A stretch of 64,000 nt of DNA from an uncultured Eubacterium sp. (GCA_900544285.1 UQUT01000001.1:1-64000), one strand, 5' to 3'; shown: positions 15,301 through 25,839, counted from the stretch's first letter. The notes: generated by a model from the sequence alone, not told the origin. Numbers and translations are program-made.

Positions 15301-16943
15301 GATGTGAAAAAAACACAAAAAGGTTTATTGTATCAGGAATATCTCTACCGGTAAAAGCTTCAAGAGATGACGCTTTCGGCAAAGCCGAAAAAGCACTCTT
15401 GAAGTTTTTTTCAAAGGACGAAATAATTTCGCTCAATATATCAAAGCGATCTGTTGACGCAAGAAAAAAGAACGATATACAGTTTGTATATTCGGTTTCG
15501 GCGGAGATTGATTCGGAAAAAACTCCGGACGTAAAAGACCTCGCAAAATGCGGAATAGCCGTTTCGGCAAGCCTTGTGATAGACGCTGTTCCGGGAACGG
15601 AAAAGCTCGACGGCAGACCCGTCATAGTCGGATTCGGACCGGGAGGGATGTTCTGCGCATATATTCTCGCAAAATACGGCTATAAGCCGATTGTCATTGA
15701 ACGCGGTTCATCTGTCGAAAAGCGCATAAAGGATGTTGAACTGTTCAGAGAAAAACAGATACTGAATACGGAATCGAACATACAGTTCGGCGCCGGCGGA
15801 GCGGGAACCTTTTCGGACGGAAAGCTGATGACGAGAATAAATGACGGGCTTTGCGGGTTTGTCATCGACACGTTTCATAAGCTCGGCGCTCCGGATAATA
15901 TTCTTTATGATGCAAAGCCGCATATAGGCACGGATTACCTCGTTAAAATCGTTGATAACATGCTCGGAGAGCTTGCCTCTCTCGGAGCAGAAGTTCGTTT
16001 TGACACAAGAATGGACGGTATATCTGAAAGCTTCGGCAAGGTGAAAAAAATACAGACCTCGCAAGGCGAAATCGACTGCGGGGCGCTTGTGCTCGCTCTC
16101 GGGCACAGCGCAAGAGACACCGTTAAAGCTCTCAGACAAAGAAATCTTATTGTCGCCCCCAAGGCTTTTTCGGTCGGCGTCAGAATTGAGCATTTGCAGG
16201 AAAATATCGATCGGGCGATGTATGGAAAATTTGCGGACAGCGGACTTCTTCCTCATGCGGAATATTCACTTTCGACACACATCGACGGTCGTGGGGTTTA
16301 TACATTCTGCATGTGTCCCGGAGGGGAAGTTGTTGCAGCGGCGTCGGAGAAACACGGCGTTGTGACAAACGGCATGAGCAGACACTCGCGTGACGGCAAA
16401 AACGCAAACAGCGCAGTCTGCGTTTCCGTTCTTCCGGAAGATTTCGGCGGGACGGTTGAAGCCGGAGAGAACTTCGTCCGAAACATAGAAAGACGTGCGT
16501 TTTATGTCGGTGGAAACGGATATTTTGCTCCGGCACAAACGGTCGGTTCGCTCTTGCGCGGACAGAAAAATGATGTCGGTGATGTTTCTCCGACATATAT
16601 GGACGGAAAAGTGACGATGACGGAAATAAGCGGTGTTTTCCCCGAATTTGTTCAGAATGCTCTTCGCGCCGCACTTTCCGATTTTGACAGAAAAATCAAA
16701 GGCTTTGCCTGCGACGATGCAATACTGACCGCACCCGAAACCAGAACGTCATCGCCTGTCAGAATGCCGAGAAATCCCGAAACATTCATTGCCGAAGGCT
16801 TTGATAATATTTATCCGTGCGGAGAGGGCGCCGGATATGCAGGAGGTATAACGAGCGCGGCCGTCGACGGAATGAAGACGGCGCTCGCGATTATAAAAAG
16901 ATATTCAGACAAAACAAATCCTTCCGGAGGAAAAGATGTTTGA
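15297..16943 (+). CDS. FAD-dependent dehydrogenase, uncharacterised
   Basis: 548 residues from the ATG at 15297 (GGGAG upstream, 4-base overlap with the stub gene). It matches the widespread FAD-dependent dehydrogenase family of Firmicutes and Bacteroidetes with an unassigned substrate. A 90-residue N-terminal domain precedes the dinucleotide fold VIVGFGPGGMFCAYILAKYG and ERG. The family core NIQFGAGGAGTFSDGKL follows, then LALGHSARDTV, SVGVRIEH and the C-terminal FAD contact IYPCGEGAGYAGGITSAAVDG. It lies in a run with cdaA and recJ; no direct functional link is evident. Confidence 0.85.
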   Translation: MRCEKNTKRFIVSGISLPVKASRDDAFGKAEKALLKFFSKDEIISLNISKRSVDARKKNDIQFVYSVSAEIDSEKTPDVKDLAKCGIAVSASLVIDAVPGTEKLDGRPVIVGFGPGGMFCAYILAKYGYKPIVIERGSSVEKRIKDVELFREKQILNTESNIQFGAGGAGTFSDGKLMTRINDGLCGFVIDTFHKLGAPDNILYDAKPHIGTDYLVKIVDNMLGELASLGAEVRFDTRMDGISESFGKVKKIQTSQGEIDCGALVLALGHSARDTVKALRQRNLIVAPKAFSVGVRIEHLQENIDRAMYGKFADSGLLPHAEYSLSTHIDGRGVYTFCMCPGGEVVAAASEKHGVVTNGMSRHSRDGKNANSAVCVSVLPEDFGGTVEAGENFVRNIERRAFYVGGNGYFAPAQTVGSLLRGQKNDVGDVSPTYMDGKVTMTEISGVFPEFVQNALRAALSDFDRKIKGFACDDAILTAPETRTSSPVRMPRNPETFIAEGFDNIYPCGEGAGYAGGITSAAVDGMKTALAIIKRYSDKTNPSGGKDV

Positions 16944-19029
16944 CAGAAGTAAATGGGAAATAAAAGTGCAGAATCCGGAAGCGGTTTCTTATCTCTCAAA
17001 TGTTCTTGACGTAAGTCCGATATGTGCGCGGCTGCTTATAAACCGAGGCTATTCTGATGCGTCGGCGGCGAAGGCATTTATGAACAAGACGGATGTCGAG
17101 CTTTATGATCCGTACCTTTTGCGCGATATGGACAAGGCCGTCACGAGAATCAAGACCGCCGTTGAAAACGGCGAAAAAATCATGGTTTACGGCGACTATG
17201 ATGTCGACGGGGTTACATCTGTAACCGTTTTATATACATATCTTCGCGACCGCGGAGCTAAAGTCGATTATTATATTCCTTCAAGAGAAAATGAAGGCTA
17301 TGGGCTTAATTCTTTGGCAATTGAAACGATCGCCAAGGACGGATCGACGCTTATAATAACAGTCGATACGGGAATTACGGCAAACGAAGATGTGAAATTT
17401 GCAAAAGAAATCGGCGTTGACGTCGTGGTTACAGATCACCATCAGTGCCATGATACACTTCCGGAGGCGGAGGCTGTTGTAAATCCTCATCGTCCGGATT
17501 GTGAATACCCGTTCAAGGATCTTTCTGGCGTCGGAGTTGCCTTCAAAACGGCGTGTGCGCTGGAGCTTGCTTTTTCATGCGACGGAAATTATGACAAGGC
17601 AACGATTGGCAAAATGTGTAATCGTTATATCGATCTTGTGGCGCTCGGGACGATTGCGGACGTAATGCCGCTCGTCGGCGAAAACAGGATAATCGTATCA
17701 AAAGGACTGAAGATGCTCCGTCATACTACCAGGCATGGGCTTAAAGCGCTTATGACGCTTGCGGGGATTGACACAAAAAACCCGCAAAGGATAACGGCGT
17801 CAAGCATAGGATATCTGATTGCGCCAAGGATAAATGCCGCGGGAAGAATGGGCGGTGCCTCAAGGGCTGTACATCTTTTTCTTGCAGACTCCGACAGAAT
17901 GGCGGAGGTCGTTGCAGAGGAGCTTTGCAGCACAAACAAGTATCGCAAGGAAGTTGAAGACGCAATACTCAAAGAGGCACTTGAGCAGATTGAAAAGGAA
18001 CGCGATCCCGAAAACGAAAAGGTTCTTGTCCTTGCAGGCGATAAATGGCACCACGGTGTTATAGGAATAGTTGCGGCAAAACTCGCGGAGCGTTACGGCT
18101 TGCCTTGTGTTCTTATTTCGTTTGACGGCAGCGTTGACGAAGGCAAAGGCTCCGCAAGGAGCATAAAAGGCATAAATCTTGCCGACGCGCTTGCATTCTG
18201 TTCTGACACGCTTACAAAATATGGCGGTCATGAGCAGGCGGCGGGACTTTCCGTAAAGCGTGATATGCTTGATAAGTTCAGAGAAAAATTCAGCGAATAT
18301 GTCAAGGCTCGTATCGACAGTTGCGAATTTGAAAACAAAACCGTCATAGAGGCAATCATAAAGTCGGATGACATAACCGAGCGCACGGTAAATTCAATAT
18401 CGGAGCTTGAGCCGTTCGGAGAGGGAAACCCCGTTCCGCTTTTTGCGCTGACAGAAGCCAAAATAGTTCAGCAGATACCGCTCAAGGACGGGAAGTTCAC
18501 AAAGTTCGTTCTCGAACGTGACGGAAAGATTTTTCAGGCACCGTTCTTCTTCTCCGGGCTTTCAAAGCAGGGCTTTGCCGTCGGGGACAGAGTTGATGTC
18601 GTCTGTGAGCTGAATATAAACACGTTCGGTGGAACGAGGGAGGTTCAGCTCATGATACGAGATATGGACTTCGCCGGCCCTCTGAAAATCATGCTTACAG
18701 CCATGCAGAAGGAATGTGACGGATACATATTCGAAAACGCAGAACCGTTTGAAGCCGATCTTCCGGACCGAGCCCTGTGTGCGGATATTTACAGGAAAAT
18801 AGTTGCCGCCGCAAGGGGAAACGTTGCAACGGTCACAATAAAAAGGCTGATTGCGGGTGAACACTATTCAAAATACGCATCGACGGGAATTGCACTTGCA
18901 GCGTTCAGCCAGCTTGGATTTATAAATATAGAAAAAGCATCACTTTTTGAATATAAAATAACCGTCCTTAAAACAGACGGAAAGAAGGACATTTTCGCAG
19001 CGCCGATAATGTCACAAAAGCGAGGTTAA
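16936..19029 (+). CDS. recJ: Single-stranded-DNA-specific exonuclease RecJ
   Basis: 697 residues. RecJ is a 5'-3' exonuclease on single-stranded DNA in recombination and mismatch repair. The DHH-family motifs are visible: VYGDYDVDGVTS with D87, D89 and D91, TVDTGI, VVTDHHQC and the DHHA1 part KGSARSIKGINLADAL and GGHEQAAGLS, then an OB-fold (EPFGEGNPVPLF) and a C-terminal extension of about 120 residues as in Bacillus RecJ. GGAGG precedes the ATG; the start overlaps the previous gene by 8 bases. Confidence 0.95.
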   Translation: MFDRSKWEIKVQNPEAVSYLSNVLDVSPICARLLINRGYSDASAAKAFMNKTDVELYDPYLLRDMDKAVTRIKTAVENGEKIMVYGDYDVDGVTSVTVLYTYLRDRGAKVDYYIPSRENEGYGLNSLAIETIAKDGSTLIITVDTGITANEDVKFAKEIGVDVVVTDHHQCHDTLPEAEAVVNPHRPDCEYPFKDLSGVGVAFKTACALELAFSCDGNYDKATIGKMCNRYIDLVALGTIADVMPLVGENRIIVSKGLKMLRHTTRHGLKALMTLAGIDTKNPQRITASSIGYLIAPRINAAGRMGGASRAVHLFLADSDRMAEVVAEELCSTNKYRKEVEDAILKEALEQIEKERDPENEKVLVLAGDKWHHGVIGIVAAKLAERYGLPCVLISFDGSVDEGKGSARSIKGINLADALAFCSDTLTKYGGHEQAAGLSVKRDMLDKFREKFSEYVKARIDSCEFENKTVIEAIIKSDDITERTVNSISELEPFGEGNPVPLFALTEAKIVQQIPLKDGKFTKFVLERDGKIFQAPFFFSGLSKQGFAVGDRVDVVCELNINTFGGTREVQLMIRDMDFAGPLKIMLTAMQKECDGYIFENAEPFEADLPDRALCADIYRKIVAAARGNVATVTIKRLIAGEHYSKYASTGIALAAFSQLGFINIEKASLFEYKITVLKTDGKKDIFAAPIMSQKRG

Positions 19030-19033
19030 TTAA

Positions 19034-21250
19034 ATGTTTTCAGGAATTGACAGACTTCTTTTTATTCTCGAAAATACGGGTAAAAAATACAATATCGAAA
19101 AGATAAAAAAAGCATATGAGTACGCAAAGCAGCTTCATGAGGGACAGTACCGCAAGAGCGGGGAGGAATACATCTGTCATCCTGTCGCTGTCGCAGAGAT
19201 AGTTGCGGGACTCGAGCTTGACACGGACTCTATATGCGCGGCGCTCCTTCACGATACCATTGAGGACTGCTCAGACAAGATTGATCTTGGGAAAATAAAG
19301 AAGGAATTCGGAGATCAGGTCGCAGAGCTTGTTGACGGACTGACCAAGCTCGTTCAGATACGCATAGAAGACAAAGAAGACGCTCACATGGAAAGCCTTC
19401 GCAAGATGTTTCTTGCAATGGCGAAGGACGTCCGTGTTATATTTATAAAGCTTGCAGACAGACTTCACAATATGCGAACGCTTAATGCTCAGCCGGAAAA
19501 CAAGCGACGCACGATCGCGCTTGAAACAATGCACGTCTATGCGCCTCTTGCACACCGTCTCGGTATGCAAAGAATCAAGCAGGAGCTTGAAAATCTTGCT
19601 CTCTCATATCTTGATCCGATAGGGTATGACGAGGTGAGCAATGATATAGAGCGTAAGTTCGGCGAAAACCGTGATTTTATAAACAAGACAAGAAAGCTCA
19701 TTCATGAAAAAATGAATGAAAACGGCATAAAATGCACGCTTGAAGGTCGCGTCAAATCGGTATACAGCATATATAAAAAGATGTATAACCAAAACAAGAG
19801 CTTTGATGAAATATACGATTTTTATGCCATACGTATAATCGTGAACACTGAGCTTGAATGTTATACTGCGCTCGGAATTATACACGAGATGTTCAATTCA
19901 ATGCCGGGACGCTTCAAGGATTATATCTCAATCCCGAAGCCCAATATGTACCGCTCGTTGCACACAACCGTTATCGGTCGTGACGGTATACCGTTTGAAG
20001 TGCAGATAAGAACATGGGAAATGCATCAGATAGCCGAATACGGCATTGCGGCGCATTGGAAATACAAGTCCGGTGACAAGAGTGACGGTGATCTTGACCG
20101 TAAGCTCGAATGGATTGCAAAGCTCATAGAAAATGAGTCAAGCACGGCAGATCCTGACGAGTTTATAGACGCGCTGAAAATAGATATTTTCCAGGACGAA
20201 ACCTTCGTCTTTACACCCAATGGGGACGTTGTAACGCTCCCGCAGAATGCAAACTGTATAGACTTTGCATATCATATTCACTCGGCTGTCGGAAACAGGA
20301 TGATTGGCGCAAAGGTAAACGGAATGATCGTTCCGATTGACCGTAAGCTGAACAATGGAGAAATTGTTGAGATTATCACTTCCTCCGCTTCAAAAGGACC
20401 AAGCAGAGACTGGCTCAAGATCGCGCACACGAGCGAGGCAAGGGCAAAAATCCGCCAGTGGTTCAAAAAAGAAAAACGTGCGGAGAATATCGAAGCGGGA
20501 AAAAGCGAGATACAGGCAGAGCTTCGCAGGATGTCTCCCGTTCATATAACCGACGAGCAGTTTACCGAAATCACAGGCAAGGTTGCGGCAAGAATGGGCA
20601 TGAATTCGCCGGAAGACCTTTTCGGCATGCTCGGATACGGCGGAATAAGCATGACTACGGTCGGCTCGCGTCTGAAAGAAGAATTCGAGCGTGTTGTAAT
20701 GCCGGAGCCCGAGGTAAAGATAACTGATGTAACGCAGGTTCAGACCGTGCAGAGACCGCGTTCCTCGCATTCTTACGGTGGCGTTATAGTCGACGGAGTC
20801 GAAGGATGTCAGGTCAAATTTGCAAAGTGCTGTAATCCTCTTCCTGGAGACAGTATCGTCGGATTTATAACAAAGGGTTACGGAATTTCAATTCACAAGG
20901 TGGATTGTCCGAATATACTGAATTCGATGTCAAAGGAAACAGACAGATTTGTAAATGTCGAATGGAAAGAGGTTGACGAGAGCGACGCAAAACGCGCTCA
21001 ATACGAAGCGCTCATGCAGGTAGTTACAGAGGACAGAATTTCCATGCTTGCTGACATAAGCACGGCTCTTGCGGATATGAAGGTATCGATAATTCAGATA
21101 AACACCCAGAAACGCACGGGGGGCGAGGTAGTGTTCAACATTGCCGTTGCGTGTAAAAATCTTGCGCATTTCAACAGCATAATGGCAAGACTGAAAAGTA
21201 TAAAGAATGTTATTGCCGTTGAACGCGGATATGCAAAGAATGGAGGCTGA
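19034..21250 (+). CDS. relA: Bifunctional (p)ppGpp synthetase/hydrolase
   Basis: 738 residues, full-length Rel. The HD hydrolase domain (HPVAVAEIVAGL, H73/D74 in LLHDTIEDC) is intact. The synthetase domain (about 240-370, with GRVKSVYSIYKKM, FYAIRIIV and EVQIRTWEMHQIAEYGIAAHWKYK), TGS domain (TPNGDVVTLPQNANCIDFAYHIH), zinc-finger-like region and C-terminal ACT domain follow. The enzyme makes and breaks the alarmone (p)ppGpp in response to uncharged tRNA on ribosomes. It starts 4 bases after recJ and is followed closely by dtd, the usual Firmicutes order rel-dtd. Confidence 0.96.
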   Translation: MFSGIDRLLFILENTGKKYNIEKIKKAYEYAKQLHEGQYRKSGEEYICHPVAVAEIVAGLELDTDSICAALLHDTIEDCSDKIDLGKIKKEFGDQVAELVDGLTKLVQIRIEDKEDAHMESLRKMFLAMAKDVRVIFIKLADRLHNMRTLNAQPENKRRTIALETMHVYAPLAHRLGMQRIKQELENLALSYLDPIGYDEVSNDIERKFGENRDFINKTRKLIHEKMNENGIKCTLEGRVKSVYSIYKKMYNQNKSFDEIYDFYAIRIIVNTELECYTALGIIHEMFNSMPGRFKDYISIPKPNMYRSLHTTVIGRDGIPFEVQIRTWEMHQIAEYGIAAHWKYKSGDKSDGDLDRKLEWIAKLIENESSTADPDEFIDALKIDIFQDETFVFTPNGDVVTLPQNANCIDFAYHIHSAVGNRMIGAKVNGMIVPIDRKLNNGEIVEIITSSASKGPSRDWLKIAHTSEARAKIRQWFKKEKRAENIEAGKSEIQAELRRMSPVHITDEQFTEITGKVAARMGMNSPEDLFGMLGYGGISMTTVGSRLKEEFERVVMPEPEVKITDVTQVQTVQRPRSSHSYGGVIVDGVEGCQVKFAKCCNPLPGDSIVGFITKGYGISIHKVDCPNILNSMSKETDRFVNVEWKEVDESDAKRAQYEALMQVVTEDRISMLADISTALADMKVSIIQINTQKRTGGEVVFNIAVACKNLAHFNSIMARLKSIKNVIAVERGYAKNGG

Positions 21251-21253
21251 TTT

Positions 21254-21724
21254 ATGCGCGCTGTAATACAGAGAGTCAGCTCGGCGCAGGTTATCTCCGA
21301 CGGTGAGTTGACGGGAAAAATGGACTCCGCCGGACTTGCAATTCTCCTCGGGGTAAGAAAAGGCGACACTCCGGAGGACGCCGTCGCGCTTGCGACAAAA
21401 ATTGCGAAGTTGCGCATTTTTTCGGACGAAAATGACAAGCTCAACCTTTCGGTTAGCGATATAGGCGGGGGCGCGATAGTCGTTTCAAACTTTACGCTCT
21501 GTGCAAATTATGCGCATGGCAATCGTCCCGATTATTTTGACGCAGAGCTTCCCGAAAGGGCGAATGGACTTTATGAGCTCTTTGTTTCAGAACTTAAAAA
21601 ATACATCGGATATGTCGGAACCGGTATTTTCGGGGCAAAAATGATGTATACGATAAATAATGACGGTCCAATAACCATTGTTATGGACAGTGAAGTGCTT
21701 CTTAAAAAGGATATTAAAAAATGA
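21254..21724 (+). CDS. dtd: D-aminoacyl-tRNA deacylase
   Basis: 156 residues. DTD removes D-amino acids (and glycine from mischarged tRNA-Ala), using the Gly-cisPro motif of the dimer partner, seen as NNDGPITIVMD. The start MRAVIQRVSSAQV, IVVSNFTLCANYAHGNRPDYF (usually SQFTL) and YVGTGIFGAKM are as in the family. N replaces the usual Q in SQFTL, which may tune the active site. It is coupled to rel upstream (4-base gap) and overlaps hemZ by 4 bases. Confidence 0.93.
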   Translation: MRAVIQRVSSAQVISDGELTGKMDSAGLAILLGVRKGDTPEDAVALATKIAKLRIFSDENDKLNLSVSDIGGGAIVVSNFTLCANYAHGNRPDYFDAELPERANGLYELFVSELKKYIGYVGTGIFGAKMMYTINNDGPITIVMDSEVLLKKDIKK

Positions 21725-23199
21725 AACTTACTGTAAACGGTGATATAAACGAATACTATGTGCAGACGCTTTGTCTTCTGTTTTTTCCGGCGTCCAAATT
21801 TGCAAAGACCGACAATGCGACCGATGGTGCGCCGGAGGCGATAGTCGATGTTGATTTTGACGGAGAAAAAGCAACAGCGACCGTAACGGTTTCGGTGGGA
21901 GGGAAGAGTGTCACAAAGATATATTCTGAGCAAAACACCGGAAAATACAGCGACTATACTCTTCGTCGTATTGCATGCGGCAAGGCATTTTTTGCGGCTG
22001 GGAAGGCTCTGCTCGGAATAGCTCCGCAGTGGGGAATACTAACCGGTGTCAGACCTGCAAAGCTCGCGCTTAAAGGGCTGTATTCGGGCTCTACAAAGGC
22101 GGAAGTCAAAAGTCAGATGGTGAAAGAATATCTCGTTTCGCCCAAAAAAGCCGCGCTCGTGACGGACATTGCGTCTGTTGAAAAGAAGATAATCTCAAAG
22201 CTCGGAAAAAACACATGCAGCGTCTATGTTTCGATACCGTTTTGCCCGTCAAGGTGTAGCTATTGCAGCTTCGTTTCGTTTACTTCCTCAAAGCTGCTGT
22301 CGCTTGTAGATGATTATGTTGACAAGCTCCGCATAGATATAAAACGCATTTTTGACGAGATAAAAGCACTTGGACTGACGGTTTCCACGGTTTACATCGG
22401 CGGCGGTACTCCGACCACGCTTGATGAAAAACAGCTCGAAAAACTGCTGAATGTGATAAATTCGTGTACAGATACGTCGATCCTTGAAGAATTTACGCTT
22501 GAAGCCGGTCGCCCGGACACAATAACGTCTGAAAAGCTCGCTGTTATAAAGAACGGTGGCGTTACAAGAGTGAGCGTAAATCCGCAGACGTTGAACCCCG
22601 CAGTGCTTGAAATAATCGGCAGACATCACACGGTTGATGAATTTTTCAGAGCCTATGACCTTGTGAAAAATTCCGGAATAAGGCATATAAACACAGACCT
22701 TATCGCCGGACTGCCTTCCGAAGGCTTCAGAAGCTTCTCGGAAACAGTCGACAAAATCATCGATCTTCACCCCGACAACGTGACCGTGCACACGCTTTGT
22801 ATAAAGAGTGCGGCTGATTTTGCAAATCGTGCGGGAGATATATGCAACACCTTCAGCGAAACGACGAAATGCGTCGACTATGCGCAGCTTGCATGCAAAA
22901 ATGCGGGGTACATTCCTTATTATATATACAGACAGAAAAATACTGTCGATAATCTTGAAAATGTCGGCTTTGCAATGCCGGGCACGGAGGGAAGATACAA
23001 CATATATATGATGGAGGAAGTACACTCAATATTCTCCGTCGGTGCAGGGGCTGTATCAAAGCTTGTATCGCCGGCAGGAGGGAAGATTGAAAGAATTTTC
23101 GATTATAAATACCCTTATGAATATTTATCCGATAAGGAAAACGAAAAGGGAGAAAATAAGTTAAGGACGATAGAGGAGTTTTACACGCAGAATACATAA
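21721..23199 (+). CDS. hemZ: HemZ-like radical SAM coproporphyrinogen dehydrogenase
   Basis: 492 residues. It is a radical SAM protein of the HemN/HemW superfamily, of the HemZ type found after rel-dtd in clostridia. An N-terminal domain of about 150 residues is followed by the cluster motif CPSRCSYCSF (C-x3-C-x2-C), then YIGGGTPTTL, EAGRPDTI and the C-terminal region. HemZ is annotated as an oxygen-independent coproporphyrinogen III dehydrogenase; its true substrate in heme-poor anaerobes is uncertain. It overlaps the dtd stop by 4 bases. Confidence 0.88.
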   Translation: MKLTVNGDINEYYVQTLCLLFFPASKFAKTDNATDGAPEAIVDVDFDGEKATATVTVSVGGKSVTKIYSEQNTGKYSDYTLRRIACGKAFFAAGKALLGIAPQWGILTGVRPAKLALKGLYSGSTKAEVKSQMVKEYLVSPKKAALVTDIASVEKKIISKLGKNTCSVYVSIPFCPSRCSYCSFVSFTSSKLLSLVDDYVDKLRIDIKRIFDEIKALGLTVSTVYIGGGTPTTLDEKQLEKLLNVINSCTDTSILEEFTLEAGRPDTITSEKLAVIKNGGVTRVSVNPQTLNPAVLEIIGRHHTVDEFFRAYDLVKNSGIRHINTDLIAGLPSEGFRSFSETVDKIIDLHPDNVTVHTLCIKSAADFANRAGDICNTFSETTKCVDYAQLACKNAGYIPYYIYRQKNTVDNLENVGFAMPGTEGRYNIYMMEEVHSIFSVGAGAVSKLVSPAGGKIERIFDYKYPYEYLSDKENEKGENKLRTIEEFYTQNT

Positions 23200-23213
23200 A
23201 GGAGGCTATCACT

Positions 23214-24116
23214 GTGATAAACTACGACAGAATTTTTAACGATAAAAATGAAATGAAGGAATTTGTTCTTTCATGTGAAGGTAATTATACAAAACAGGTG
23301 CTTGACGTTGCAAGGAGCATTGCCGGTGACAGCAGTGTGAAATTTGTTATGCTTTGTGGGCCGTCGTGCTCCGGAAAAACAACGACGGCGTCTATACTTT
23401 TCAGTGAGCTTGCACAGCATGGAAAGCAGGCGGAGGTTATCTCCATAGACGATTTTTATCGCAACAGAATCAAATATGAACCCAAACCTGATTTTGAAAC
23501 TGCGGCAGCAATCGACCTTGAATATTTCGGAAAATGTATAGACGATCTTACAAGCGGCAGGGAAGCACAGCTTCCGATATTCGATTTCAATATAGAGGCG
23601 CGTAGCGGTTACAGGCCTCACAGACTTGCTGAAAACGAGATAATTGTATTTGAGGGAATACAGGCGTTGTATCCCGAAATACTTTCACATATACCGAAAG
23701 AAAGTATGAAAACGATCTATATAAGCGTTTCGGATGACGTCGTGGCATACGGAAGATATTTTTCCGCAAGAGATATACGTTTTGTGCGCAGACTTGTCCG
23801 CGATTATAAGTTCCGCTCATCATCGGCAAGAAGAACGATTGACCTTTGGACAGATGTTGTCGCAAATGAGGAAAAATCAATAATTCCGGCAAGTAAAAAT
23901 GTCGATTTTATAATAAATTCTCTCATGCTTTACGAAATAAACGTAATGAAACCGTATATTCTCAATACGGTGAGATTTGATCTTCAAAATCCGGAAGAGC
24001 TCGAAGTCTATAAAGGCTTTGAGGATAAATATCTGAATGTGCCGGAAATTCCGTCCGGACTTATCCCGTCGCACTCTGTGTTCAGAGAATTTATCGGTCG
24101 AAAACAGAATCCCTGA
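23214..24116 (+). CDS. Uridine-kinase/phosphoribulokinase-fold protein
   Basis: 300 residues, starting with GTG after a strong AAAGGAGG. The P-loop GPSCSGKTTTASIL is at about residues 47-60, then SIDDFYRN and an FEGIQALYP segment as in uridine kinases, with an N-terminal 40-residue extension and a C-terminal tail. It may phosphorylate a nucleoside or another small molecule with ATP. It is longer than Udk (about 210), so it belongs to the large uridine-kinase-like group whose substrate is not established. It is the last gene of the rel-dtd-hemZ cluster. Confidence 0.8.
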   Translation: MINYDRIFNDKNEMKEFVLSCEGNYTKQVLDVARSIAGDSSVKFVMLCGPSCSGKTTTASILFSELAQHGKQAEVISIDDFYRNRIKYEPKPDFETAAAIDLEYFGKCIDDLTSGREAQLPIFDFNIEARSGYRPHRLAENEIIVFEGIQALYPEILSHIPKESMKTIYISVSDDVVAYGRYFSARDIRFVRRLVRDYKFRSSSARRTIDLWTDVVANEEKSIIPASKNVDFIINSLMLYEINVMKPYILNTVRFDLQNPEELEVYKGFEDKYLNVPEIPSGLIPSHSVFREFIGRKQNP

Positions 24117-24205
24117 AATCGGCATATATGTGCGATAAAATGAATAGAATTTTATCGTCAAACCGAAAAAACATATGTAATTAACGCTTTGAAAGGCTCC
24201 GGGAA

Positions 24206-25822
24206 ATGCAGAAAAACAAGACAAAAGAACCGCGTCTCATAGTTGGCGTGATGATATTGATGGTGTCAAACATCATCGTAAAGGTTATAGGCGTTTTATT
24301 CAAAATACCGCTCCACAATCTTCTCAAAGACCGCGGAATGAGCTATTTCAATATAGCTTATAATCTTTTTACAACGCTCTATCTCATTTCAACTGCGGGA
24401 CTTCCGACGGCAATATCTATGATGGTTTCGGAAGCGAGAGTCAAAGGAAAAAAGCTCGAAGTTCAGCGCATATTCCGTACCGCCGTATGTTTGTTTTTTG
24501 TCTTGGGAACGCTCGGAACCTCAATAATGCTGTTCGGAGCAAGCGGACTTGCAAAGCTGATGGGCTCGGCAGATGCGAGTTGGGCTATAATGGCAATATC
24601 ACCAACGCTGTTTCTTATTTGTATATCGAGCTCCATAAGAGGATATTTTCAGGGACATCAGGACATGTTTCCGACAGCCGGCTCTGAGATAATAGAATCA
24701 GTGGGGAAGTTTGTACTTGGAATAGTCCTCGGAACGTGGGCGGTAAACAACGGAAAGAGTATTGAAATCTGTGCTGCATATGCGATTGCGGGTGTTGCAA
24801 TCGGAGAGGCTTGCGGACTGATTTTCCTTGTGTGCGCTAAGCTTTTGCACCGTCAGGATTACAGTTACACACTTGCTGCCGACGACGGAAAAGTGTCTTC
24901 GACAGGAAAAATACTCAAAAATCTGCTTCTTATATCGGTTCCGGTCATGCTGAGCTCAGTAGCACTCAATCTGACAAGCACCATAGATACTTTTACCATA
25001 ATAAATATAATAAAAAGGAATTCTTCGCTTGAAGCGGCAGAGATTGCATATGGAAATTATACAACCCTCGCAGTGACGCTTTTCCATCTTCCTTCGGCGT
25101 TTATTTATCCGATTTCGACATCGCTTGCACCGGCTTTATCGGCCGCAAGAGTCTCCGGAAACAAGGCAAAGGAACGCAGTGCACTTAATGCATCAATGAA
25201 AATGACGGTAATTATTTCCATACCGTGCGCCATCGGAATGGCAATCATGTCAAAGCCGATATTGTCGCTTTTATTTTCAAACGAAGCGTCTGTAAACAGT
25301 GCCGCGCCGCTTTTGTCAATATTGTCACCTGCGATTTTCTTCTCGGCAATACTGACTGTGACGTCAGCTGCGTTACAAGCGTGTCACAAGCAAAGAAAAC
25401 CGATAACATCTATGCTGTGCGGAATTGCCGCAAAAGCAATTGTGAGCTGTGCGCTTATGTCTATAAAATCCATAGGAATACTCGGCGCACCAATCGGTAC
25501 GCTTGTAAGCTATTTTGTTATGGCCACTGTAAACTTTATTTTTGTATTGAAATATGTAAGTACAGAGATAAACATTTTAAGACTGATAGTAAAACCGATA
25601 GGTGCGTCGGCTATTTCATCGGTTGTGACAATATTGTCATACAGCATCATAAGTCGTGCCGGACATGCAACCGTTGCTACGGTTGTTTCGATAGTGCTGA
25701 CGGTGATAGCATATTTTGTTTTGCTGTTCGCACTGAAGAATTTTGAGCGCGAAGATATAATGATGTTACCAAAAGGCGAAAAAATTTATAATGCGCTTGT
25801 TAAACTGCATTTAATGAAATAA
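24206..25822 (+). CDS. spoVB: SpoVB-like polysaccharide/lipid flippase (MVF/MATE fold)
   Basis: 538 residues with about 14 hydrophobic segments. It belongs to the polysaccharide-transport/MurJ-like branch that includes SpoVB (spore cortex) and YtgP/MurJ. The start helix is LIVGVMILMVSNIIVKVIGVLFKIPL; the conserved GMSYFNIAYNLFTTLYLISTAGLPTAISMMVSE and SSIRGYFQGHQDMFPTA follow. It probably flips a lipid-linked cell-wall or cortex precursor. Assignment to SpoVB rather than a vegetative paralogue cannot be settled from sequence reading. AAGGCTCCGGG precedes the ATG. It is the last chromosomal gene before the prophage, with a terminator 17 bases after the stop. Confidence 0.85.
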   Translation: MQKNKTKEPRLIVGVMILMVSNIIVKVIGVLFKIPLHNLLKDRGMSYFNIAYNLFTTLYLISTAGLPTAISMMVSEARVKGKKLEVQRIFRTAVCLFFVLGTLGTSIMLFGASGLAKLMGSADASWAIMAISPTLFLICISSSIRGYFQGHQDMFPTAGSEIIESVGKFVLGIVLGTWAVNNGKSIEICAAYAIAGVAIGEACGLIFLVCAKLLHRQDYSYTLAADDGKVSSTGKILKNLLLISVPVMLSSVALNLTSTIDTFTIINIIKRNSSLEAAEIAYGNYTTLAVTLFHLPSAFIYPISTSLAPALSAARVSGNKAKERSALNASMKMTVIISIPCAIGMAIMSKPILSLLFSNEASVNSAAPLLSILSPAIFFSAILTVTSAALQACHKQRKPITSMLCGIAAKAIVSCALMSIKSIGILGAPIGTLVSYFVMATVNFIFVLKYVSTEINILRLIVKPIGASAISSVVTILSYSIISRAGHATVATVVSIVLTVIAYFVLLFALKNFEREDIMMLPKGEKIYNALVKLHLMK

Positions 25823-25839
25823 TAATCAAAAAAAGAGAA